Of a DNA stretch of 41,181 bases, positions 23,043-29,902 are shown in pieces. This DNA comes from UBA9980 sp964436235 (GTDB lineage Bacteria > Muiribacteriota > UBA9980). Every line of letters starts with the position of its first letter. Positions within the stretch are counted from its first letter, which is position 1. Under the pieces are notes generated by a model. It saw only the letters and a list, made by a program, of their open reading frames with translations. It ran no database searches and was not told where the DNA came from. The stretch spans positions 1-41,181 of the forward strand of contig CAYTCW010000024.1 of NCBI GenBank assembly GCA_964436235.1, given 5' to 3'. Made by a program: the position numbers and the translations under genes.

Positions 23043-23648
23043 TCAGGCGCCGTAAACGTGTTCCACAACTATTTTAACGCCTATGGCGATAAGAATTATT
23101 CCGCCGGTTAATTCCATGCGGCTGCCGAATTTAGAGCCGAGCCGTTCGCCGATCTTCATTCCGGCTATACTCATAATCATCGTGACGATGCCGATAACGG
23201 CCGAAGGGTACCATATATCGACTTTGAGCATGGCAAGGCTGACGCCGATTGCGAGCGCGTCGATGCTTGTGGCTACGGCGATAAAAAGCAAAGAAAGTCC
23301 GCTGGTAGGGTCTTTGACGGTTTTTTTTAGCGCGTCGCAGGCGTTATCGCAGACGGCGCCGGTTTCGCAATGCTTATCTTCAAAAGATTCGCCTATCATT
23401 TTAGCTCCGATCATCGCCAGCAGAGTGAAAGCTATCCAGTGGTCGTAATCGGCTATATAGGCCGAAAAAGAAGAGCCGAGATACCAGCCTATTACCGGCA
23501 TTAAAAACTGGAAAAATCCGGTGTGAAAAGACAAGCGGAAGATCTGGCGGCCGGATACCGTTGAAAGGCAGATGCTTGTGGCTATTGAAACGGCAAATGC
23601 GTCCATGGCAAGTCCTATTGCCATAAACATGATAGTTGCAAAATTCAT
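23043..23648 (-). CDS. mntP: Manganese efflux pump MntP
   Basis: Inner-membrane exporter of Mn2+ of the DUF204 family, 201 residues with six membrane segments in two repeated halves. The signature Asp-containing helices are LAMDAFAVS (D16) and ATSIDALAIG (D130). The cytoplasmic loop between the halves is cysteine-containing (C94, C100, C104 with nearby His and Asp), which is not general in the family and may bind metal. It begins one base after the stop of the kinase-like gene, so the two are co-transcribed and probably translationally coupled. No manganese (yybP-ykoY) riboswitch can be present directly before it because there is no leader. Confidence 0.93.
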   Translation of the reverse strand: MNFATIMFMAIGLAMDAFAVSIATSICLSTVSGRQIFRLSFHTGFFQFLMPVIGWYLGSSFSAYIADYDHWIAFTLLAMIGAKMIGESFEDKHCETGAVCDNACDALKKTVKDPTSGLSLLFIAVATSIDALAIGVSLAMLKVDIWYPSAVIGIVTMIMSIAGMKIGERLGSKFGSRMELTGGIILIAIGVKIVVEHVYGA

Positions 23649-23649
23649 A

Positions 23650-24801
23650 TTAGATATTCACCTTGCCCATGGGTATTTTGAAGTAAAATATAGAGCCGCC
23701 TTCTTTTGTATCGAACCAGAAGCTGCCGCCGTGAATTTCAATAAAGGATTTGCACAGTTTGAGTCCGGTGCCGAAACCGGATTCGCGGAATGTGCCGGGG
23801 GCTGAAACGCAAAAATCGCTTAAAAAAGTTTTTTGCTGTATTTCTTCCGAAATTCCGGCGCCTTTATCTGAAATTGAAAAAAGAAGACTTTCGCCTTCGA
23901 AACAGGCTTTAACCGAGATTACTCCGCCGGCAGGGCTGAATTTAACGGCGTTAGAAACCAGATTATTTACTACGGCCGAAATTTTTGCCCTGTCTATGTT
24001 AACGAAAGTAAGTTCGTCGCTAATTTCTTTTTTTACGATCAGTTTTTTTATTTCCATAACCGGCGCGTAATGGTCGAAGGCTTTATCGACTAACGGACCA
24101 AAAGAAGTTTTAGAGTTATTGATTATTAATTTTTCTTCGCCGCCCTCGCCGAGTCCGGCGGCATTTAAAAAGTCGAGACAGGCGTTTTTTACGGCGGAGG
24201 CCGGAGCGTTAAGCTGCGCGCCGTATTTATTTTTAAATTCAGCATCGCTGAATCCCGCCGCTTCGAGGTAATTTATAAGAGCGTTCAACGGAGTTTTAAT
24301 ATCGAGCGATACGATTTTATCGAAGTCGCGTTTGCCGTTAAGGGTTTGGCAAATGCGATGATTTAGTTCTTCGACGGCCGCCTTTAATTTATGGTTTTCG
24401 GCCGCGGTTGAAGCGATGGTTTCTTCGAGCGAAGTCGTATGTTTTGACGTCATTTCGATCATGAAATTTAAATTTTTAGCTAAGCTTCCGACTTCCGTAT
24501 CGGAAAACACTCTCGCGTGCGCGTAGTAATTTCCGGCCGCCACTTCGTCGGTTAATTTTGAAAGCTCGTCTAAAGGCCTGCTTACATGACGCGATATTAT
24601 TTTTCTGATTCGTCCCGCAAGAATGGCCATAGCTGAAGCGAATAGAAAAAATAACAGGAGAATGCGCGCGGCGGCGCTTAACTTTAATAACTGCTCATAG
24701 TAATAAAAAGGCGGCAGTATGAAAAAAAAGAATAATAAAAAGGCCGTCAATATTATTTTTTTGCATATGGTTTTTTCTATTGGACTCAGCGCGTGCAACA
24801 T
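23650..24801 (-). CDS. Histidine-kinase-like membrane protein lacking the phospho-accepting His
   Basis: 383 residues. Two membrane segments (about 14-38 and 43-63) with almost no periplasmic loop, a HAMP-like linker (64-117), a dimerisation helix region and an ATPase domain. The ATPase motifs look intact: N280 and N284 in NNLVSNAVKFSP, D312-x-G-x-G316 and GFGTGLKL at 342-349. But where HisKA domains have H-E-L-R-T-P, the sequence reads SLDIKTPLN, with L166 at the His position. It may be a pseudokinase, or work with a partner kinase, or use its ATPase to regulate. No response regulator is adjacent; mntP follows after one base, which suggests a role in metal or envelope stress (inference). Start ATG at 24801 with a promoter only about 10 bases upstream. 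Confidence 0.85.
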   Translation of the reverse strand: MLHALSPIEKTICKKIILTAFLLFFFFILPPFYYYEQLLKLSAAARILLLFFLFASAMAILAGRIRKIISRHVSRPLDELSKLTDEVAAGNYYAHARVFSDTEVGSLAKNLNFMIEMTSKHTTSLEETIASTAAENHKLKAAVEELNHRICQTLNGKRDFDKIVSLDIKTPLNALINYLEAAGFSDAEFKNKYGAQLNAPASAVKNACLDFLNAAGLGEGGEEKLIINNSKTSFGPLVDKAFDHYAPVMEIKKLIVKKEISDELTFVNIDRAKISAVVNNLVSNAVKFSPAGGVISVKACFEGESLLFSISDKGAGISEEIQQKTFLSDFCVSAPGTFRESGFGTGLKLCKSFIEIHGGSFWFDTKEGGSIFYFKIPMGKVNI

Positions 24802-24809
24802 AGAAAGTG

Positions 24810-24838
24810 ATTTTACAGTATTTTTTAATAATAGTCAA
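24810..24838 (-). promoter_or_regulatory. Promoter of the kinase-like/mntP operon (near-leaderless)
   Basis: Minus-strand TTGACT (24833-24838), 17-base spacer, TAAAAT (24810-24815). Transcription should start around 24803, two or three bases before the ATG at 24801. The mRNA would therefore be almost leaderless unless a downstream start is used. Confidence 0.7.
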
Positions 24839-24867
24839 TAAAATATATTTTGATTAGCTTGATAAAT

Positions 24868-24896
24868 TTGACAAAAAATGATAAAATAGCTAAAAT
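24868..24896 (+). promoter_or_regulatory. Promoter of the SPFH-lpxL-waaA-miaB operon
   Basis: Plus-strand TTGACA (24868-24873), exactly 17 bases, TAAAAT (24891-24896). Transcription should start near 24903, just before AGGGGTG and the ATG at 24917. It is divergent from the promoter at 24810-24838, with the two -35 boxes 29 bases apart, so one bound protein could control both. Confidence 0.8.
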
Positions 24897-24916
24897 TTAA
24901 AAACAGGGGTGTTGTA

Positions 24917-25912
24917 ATGGAACTGTTCTATCTTATACTAATAGTGTTGCTTGTAATAGTTGACAGCTATTTGATTCAAAACTACGCGTCCGAGAAAAAA
25001 TCGAAAGTGGTCACTAATTCGATGGGTGTTGAAACCATAGTGCCGGCCTTCGACGTGCAGACCGGAAAAGCCGTAACGATAATAGGCACAAGCGTATTGA
25101 TCTTCGCTATAATAGTAATAGTGGCGATGGGCGTCATCGTAATTAATCCGGGTGAACGCGGCGTAGTTTTCAATATATTCACGGGCGTATCGCCTGATAT
25201 GCTCGGCGAAGGAATTCACGTAGTGGTTCCCGTTATTAACAGAGTATTTTTATACGACGTCAAGAGGCTTGAATATACCATGTCGGCGATGAAGAGCGAC
25301 GGAATGAAAATGTCTGACGACGATTCGATGTGGTCGCCGACGCGCGAAGGCCTTCAGGTAGGTTTGGACGTTACCTGCTGGTTTCGGGTGGACCCGACGA
25401 AGCTGAATTTATTGCACCAGAAATTAGGCGTCCGTTACGCCGAAACGACGGTGTGGCCTTCGATCCGCTCGGTATTACGCTCGGTTATAGCGGGCTATTC
25501 GATAGTCGACGTATATTCGGAAAAACGCACGCTCATTCAGAAGAACATATTCGAACAGCTTAGAGATTCGCTGGCTAAAGACAATATAATAATCGAAGAA
25601 CTTCTTTTGCGCGACGTAAGATTTCCGGCTGAATTCACTAAATCCATCGAAGAAAAACAGGTCGCTCAACAGTCCGCCGAACGTATGAAGTTCGTTCTTG
25701 AAAAAGAGCAGCGCGAAGCCGAACGCAAAGTTATCGAAGCCGAAGGCCAGGCTAAATCCATTAAAATAATAAACGAAGCGCTTGCCCAGAATAACAGTTA
25801 CCTTGAATATTTAAAAGTGAATAAACTTGTCGAAAACATAAAGGTAATGGTCGTTCCGAGCGGAACGAACACTTTAATCGATCTTAAATCGATTGAAAAT
25901 ACCACAAAGTAA
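24917..25912 (+). CDS. SPFH/Band 7 (prohibitin-like) membrane protein
   Basis: Membrane scaffold-type protein of 331 residues. Two N-terminal hydrophobic segments (about 3-20 and 52-75) lie either side of a charged loop (24-51); most stomatins and prohibitins have only one. The SPFH domain begins NPGERGVVFN (77-86) and runs to about 240, then an Ala/Glu/Lys/Arg coiled-coil (about 243-285, with EAEGQAKSIK) and a short tail. Bacterial SPFH proteins organise membrane microdomains or escort the FtsH protease; FtsH degrades LpxC and WaaA in E. coli, which would suit its place at the head of a lipid A operon, but that link is inference. Start ATG behind AGGGGTG. Confidence 0.9.
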   Translation: MELFYLILIVLLVIVDSYLIQNYASEKKSKVVTNSMGVETIVPAFDVQTGKAVTIIGTSVLIFAIIVIVAMGVIVINPGERGVVFNIFTGVSPDMLGEGIHVVVPVINRVFLYDVKRLEYTMSAMKSDGMKMSDDDSMWSPTREGLQVGLDVTCWFRVDPTKLNLLHQKLGVRYAETTVWPSIRSVLRSVIAGYSIVDVYSEKRTLIQKNIFEQLRDSLAKDNIIIEELLLRDVRFPAEFTKSIEEKQVAQQSAERMKFVLEKEQREAERKVIEAEGQAKSIKIINEALAQNNSYLEYLKVNKLVENIKVMVVPSGTNTLIDLKSIENTTK

Positions 25913-25969
25913 AGGCTGATAATTTAAATTTAGCCTGAAAAGAAAAATTTTAATAGAAAGCTGAATTAA

Positions 25970-26935
25970 ATGAGCAACCCTACGCTTGCATATAAAGTAT
26001 TAAGCGTCGGCGCGGTTAAAAAACTGTCAGTGGCGGCGCTTGGCGTTTTAATTAAGTTCCTTAATTTCATAGGCCGTAAAAACGCTCTCAAATTAGCCGA
26101 AATAATGGGGCTCGCGTTTTATTACGCGGGCCGCCGGACTCGCGAAGCGACGATTCGTTCAATTAAAGTCGTTTTCAAGGAAATCAGCGATGATAAAGTT
26201 AGCGAAATCGCCATGGCGGCTTTTATTAATCAGAGTAAAAATCTCGTCGAGCTCATGCTTTACCCTTCGCTCAGGCGGCGTCATATCGCCGGGCGCGTTA
26301 AATTCGAAGGCCTTGAAAATCTTAATTCGGCGCTTGCGCGCGGTCGGGGAGTAATACTGCTCGTGGCCCACATAGGTAACTGGGAGCTGCTTGGAGCTAT
26401 ATGGGGACTTATGGGCCACAGGGTGTATTCTTTTTTTCTCGATGCGCGCATCGATTCGATAGGAAAGCTTTTAAACGATTTGCGCGAGTCGCGCGGCATT
26501 AAATTGATACCGCGCGCCGAGCTTAAAAAGTCGGTGCAATGTCTCAAAGAAAATGCCATGCTCGGCGTTATCGCTGATCAGGATGGAGGCGAAAACGGCG
26601 TATATGCTACTTTTTTTGGCGAAACCGTTTCAGCGCCCCGCGGACCGGCGGCGCTGGCGCGCAATACCGGCGCGACCATCCTGCCGAATTTTTTGGTCAG
26701 GAACGCCGACGACACATATACCATGATAATGCAAAAACCGATAATATTAGCCAGAACTAAGAGCAAGGAAACCGACATAAGAAATTACACTGAGCGGTTT
26801 CTGCAAATTTATGAAAGACTGATCAGGCAATATCCAGAGCAATGGCTCTGGATGTACGAACGCTGGAAAGAGCGGCGGCACGTGGCCGCTTACATCAGGG
26901 CTTCGGCAGACCGCCGCGAAGCGGGGCGCAAGTAG
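25970..26935 (+). CDS. lpxL: LpxL/HtrB-type lipid A acyltransferase
   Basis: Adds a secondary acyl chain to Kdo-lipid A or a precursor at the inner membrane. The 321 residues follow the HtrB/LpxL family: an N-terminal hydrophobic anchor (about 20-52), the catalytic H-x4-E motif HIGNWE (H134, E139), FFLDAR and R157-N-type motifs, ADQDGG (197-202) and the FFGE/APRGPA strand. It could equally be an LpxM paralogue; sequence alone does not fix the acyl position. The start ATG at 25970 has only a weak GAAAG upstream. waaA follows after six bases, which fits lipid A acylation after Kdo addition. Confidence 0.9.
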   Translation: MSNPTLAYKVLSVGAVKKLSVAALGVLIKFLNFIGRKNALKLAEIMGLAFYYAGRRTREATIRSIKVVFKEISDDKVSEIAMAAFINQSKNLVELMLYPSLRRRHIAGRVKFEGLENLNSALARGRGVILLVAHIGNWELLGAIWGLMGHRVYSFFLDARIDSIGKLLNDLRESRGIKLIPRAELKKSVQCLKENAMLGVIADQDGGENGVYATFFGETVSAPRGPAALARNTGATILPNFLVRNADDTYTMIMQKPIILARTKSKETDIRNYTERFLQIYERLIRQYPEQWLWMYERWKERRHVAAYIRASADRREAGRK

Positions 26936-26941
26936 AATTTT

Positions 26942-28339
26942 ATGGATAATTTCGTCCTGTGGTTTTATAATTTTATTCTCCATACGCTTTTTATAATAAT
27001 GCTTCCGTTCTTTATGGCGGCCGCCGTTTTCGTTAAACGCATACGGCAGGGCTTTTTTAATTACTTCGGGCTGCTTTCGCCGGCGCAGCGGCGATTTGCG
27101 GCCGGCGTTAAAGAGCGCGGCGGGCATTTTTATATTATACACGGCGTTTCAGTCGGCGAAATAAAACTCGCCGGCGCCGTAATGGAAGAAATAACGAAAC
27201 GCGATCCCGGCGCTTATTTCGCTCTCACATCTACTTCGCCCGAGGGGTTTGAAACGGCCGGCAGGAGCGGAGATGCCTCTAAAGTTATGCCGCTGTATTT
27301 TCCCGTAGATATCCCTTTATTCTGGCATTTATTTTTTAAAATTCTGGAGCCGCGAGCGATTTATATTTTAGAGGTTGATATCTGGCCGAATTTCATTATA
27401 GCGGCCGCGGTGCGTAAAGTTCCGATTTATCTTTTGAACGGAAGGATATCCGATAAGACCTTTAACTTTTATTCAAGGCTTCGCGCATTTTCCCGTTCGC
27501 TTTTTTCTTTGTTCGATCTTTGTTTTATGCAGACCGCGGAAGATAAAAACCGCATAATCGCTCTGGGGGCCGATGAAAAATATTGCGCGGCCGCCGGGAA
27601 TATGAAATTCGACACGGCGATTTCTTCCGCGCCGCCGTCTAAAATAGCCGAATTAAAAGACTTTTTGAAAATTAATTTTGGATGCTGCGATTATAATCTT
27701 GTGCTTTGCGCCGGTTCGACTCATGCCTGCGAGGAAGCGCTTTTTTTTGACGCCGCGGCTGAAGCCGCAGCCGGGGCTAAGGCCTCAGCGGACGGAAAAA
27801 AAATGAAGGTGCTTTTGATAATCGTTCCCCGAAAGACGGAGCGCGCATCTGAGGTGCATACGCTTATAGGCGGTAAAAGCGCTTTGAATAAAGCGGCCGT
27901 TTTTGGATCGAACCGGAATGACGGAGGTTTAAATAAGCGCGGTCCCGGCGGGAATGGTTCTATCGATGTATTGATAATAGGCGCTATGGGGTATTTGACG
28001 GCGGCATATTCTTTTTCCGACGCGGCTTTTGTCGGCGGAACGCTCTCGACGGCGGATGTCGGCGGCCACAATATTATAGAGCCGGCCGCTTTTGCGATTC
28101 CCGTCATATTCGGCGCTAATGTTAGAAACTTTAAGGATGCGGCGTCGGAGCTGCTTCGTTCGCCGAACGTTTTTATGGTATCGAGCGGGCCGGAGTTAAA
28201 AACCGTTCTGGAAAAGTTTTTTGATCCCGCTGAAAAAAATAAGCTGGAAGCTCAGAACCGCTATCTGCTCGATATTATTTCGGCTAATTCGAAGGTGACG
28301 AAGAAAATATTTTACGCAATCGACGCTTACGGAGATTAA
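26942..28339 (+). CDS. waaA: 3-deoxy-D-manno-octulosonic acid (Kdo) transferase
   Basis: GT30 enzyme joining Kdo from CMP-Kdo to lipid IVA. The 465 residues begin with a hydrophobic membrane anchor (about 5-30) and a basic stretch. HGVSVGE at 67-73 matches the WaaA active-site loop, whose Glu (here E73) is the catalytic base in the Aquifex enzyme. EVDIWPNF and LNGRISDKT near the middle and VGGTLSTADVGGHNIIEPAAF in the C-terminal domain are family hallmarks of acceptor and CMP-sugar binding. A lysine/alanine-rich loop (about 275-290) and a glycine-rich stretch near 325 are extra. Whether it adds one or two Kdo residues cannot be told. Confidence 0.93.
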   Translation: MDNFVLWFYNFILHTLFIIMLPFFMAAAVFVKRIRQGFFNYFGLLSPAQRRFAAGVKERGGHFYIIHGVSVGEIKLAGAVMEEITKRDPGAYFALTSTSPEGFETAGRSGDASKVMPLYFPVDIPLFWHLFFKILEPRAIYILEVDIWPNFIIAAAVRKVPIYLLNGRISDKTFNFYSRLRAFSRSLFSLFDLCFMQTAEDKNRIIALGADEKYCAAAGNMKFDTAISSAPPSKIAELKDFLKINFGCCDYNLVLCAGSTHACEEALFFDAAAEAAAGAKASADGKKMKVLLIIVPRKTERASEVHTLIGGKSALNKAAVFGSNRNDGGLNKRGPGGNGSIDVLIIGAMGYLTAAYSFSDAAFVGGTLSTADVGGHNIIEPAAFAIPVIFGANVRNFKDAASELLRSPNVFMVSSGPELKTVLEKFFDPAEKNKLEAQNRYLLDIISANSKVTKKIFYAIDAYGD

Positions 28340-28377
28340 AGAGGTTAAAATAAAGAATTAAGTTAAGGATTAATCAA

Positions 28378-29865
28378 ATGAACGACAACGACGAAATGGA
28401 TAATCGCCTCTGTAATAACGATAACTATAATAAAGACCGCGCTAAAGGCGGCGGCGTTAATAAAGCGAAACTTAAGTTTCATATCATAACTTTCGGCTGC
28501 CAGATGAACGCCGCCGACAGCGAGATGATCGCCGGCACGCTTATGAAAATGGGCTATGAAAAAACCGGTTCGAAAGCCGACGCGGATCTCGTGTTGATTA
28601 ATACCTGCGCAGTTCGTGCCAAACCCGAGGCTAAAGTTTACAGCCACTTAGGAGATTTAGTAAAACTTCGCGATATCAAGCCGTCTCTTATGATCGGGAT
28701 TTGCGGCTGCGTGGCGCAGAAGGAACGCGAAAATATTATAAAGCAGTTTCCATACGTAGATTTAGTTTTCGGCCCTCAATCGATAGGCGAGCTCCCGCGG
28801 CTGATCGCTCTCGCCGATAAGGCAATCGCTAAAAAACTTATCAAATTGGCCCAGATGAAAAAGCAGGCCGGCGTTAAATCCGATCTTAAAATGAAGCGCA
28901 AGTTTAAAGGCGCCCGAGTTTATGGCGATTTTGAAAGTTCGGGCGATGATCTTCCCGAAAAAGACGTTTCGCGCGAATCCGGTTTTAAGGCATACATTAC
29001 AATAATGCGCGGATGTAATAATTTTTGTTCATACTGCGTCGTGCCTTACACGCGCGGGCGTGAAAAATCCCGCCCGTTCGACGTTATCGTCAATGAAGCC
29101 GAAGAACTCGTTAAATCCGGTTATAAAGAAATAACGCTGCTCGGCCAGAATGTAAATTCATATCACGGCGACGGCGGCGAATCATTCGCCGATCTTCTCG
29201 AACGCATCGACGCCATAGAAGGCCATTTTTACATAAGATTCATGACATCGCATCCTAAAGATCTTTCGGAGCGTTTGATAGATGTTATGGCTTCCGCGCG
29301 GCATATCGCGCCGCACGTGCACCTTCCGTTTCAATCGGGCTCGACGCGCATATTAGAGCTTATGAACCGCCGTTACAGCCGGGAACATTATATCGGTTTA
29401 ATCGAAAAAATTAAATCCAGAATTAAAGGCGTCACCTTAACTACCGACGTAATAACCGGTTTTCCTCAGGAAACCGAGGACGACTTTAACGACACGGTTT
29501 CTCTTTTAAACAGCGTCAAATACGATTCGGCGTTTTTATTTTTTTATTCGGAGCGCGAAGGCACGGCTGCGCTTTCTATCGACGGCGCTGTGCCGCTTAA
29601 AACGAGGCTCGAGCGTCTCGAGCGTTTAGTCCAATTGCAGATGGAGATCACTTTCGATATAAACCGCTCGATGAAAGGCGAAATTCACGAAGGAATAGTC
29701 GAAAGCATAGCGCCGAAAAGCCGGAAAGAATTAAGCATACGCACTTACGATAATCATGTTGTCATAGCGAAGGCGCCTGATGAATCTAAAAATTACATAG
29801 GCGAGTTCGTAAAGGTAAAAATAACGCAGGGCTTCAATTTTGTGTTGAAGGGTGAGATAGTATAG
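28378..29865 (+). CDS. miaB: tRNA-2-methylthio-N6-isopentenyladenosine synthase MiaB
   Basis: Radical-SAM enzyme adding a methylthio group to i6A37 of tRNAs reading UNN codons, using two 4Fe-4S clusters. The UPF0004 domain has C41 (FGCQMN), C77 (NTCAVR) and C111 (CGCVAQ). The radical-SAM triad is C213-x3-C217-x2-C220 (RGCNNFCSYC), and a TRAM domain lies at about 425-495. At 495 residues it is longer than the usual 440-470 because of an Asn/Asp-rich N-terminus (1-25) and about 28 extra, mostly basic residues between C111 and C213. Start ATG behind AAGGATT. It is the fourth gene of the rightward operon. Confidence 0.95.
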   Translation: MNDNDEMDNRLCNNDNYNKDRAKGGGVNKAKLKFHIITFGCQMNAADSEMIAGTLMKMGYEKTGSKADADLVLINTCAVRAKPEAKVYSHLGDLVKLRDIKPSLMIGICGCVAQKERENIIKQFPYVDLVFGPQSIGELPRLIALADKAIAKKLIKLAQMKKQAGVKSDLKMKRKFKGARVYGDFESSGDDLPEKDVSRESGFKAYITIMRGCNNFCSYCVVPYTRGREKSRPFDVIVNEAEELVKSGYKEITLLGQNVNSYHGDGGESFADLLERIDAIEGHFYIRFMTSHPKDLSERLIDVMASARHIAPHVHLPFQSGSTRILELMNRRYSREHYIGLIEKIKSRIKGVTLTTDVITGFPQETEDDFNDTVSLLNSVKYDSAFLFFYSEREGTAALSIDGAVPLKTRLERLERLVQLQMEITFDINRSMKGEIHEGIVESIAPKSRKELSIRTYDNHVVIAKAPDESKNYIGEFVKVKITQGFNFVLKGEIV

Positions 29866-29902
29866 AAGGCGGCCTCAGGCTGAAATAAAGGCGGGCGAAT
29901 TA

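Noticed and set aside
24802..24916. Replication origin at the point where gene direction switches
   Set aside because: No DnaA boxes (TTATCCACA-like) or AT-rich unwinding repeats were seen; two divergent promoters explain the region.
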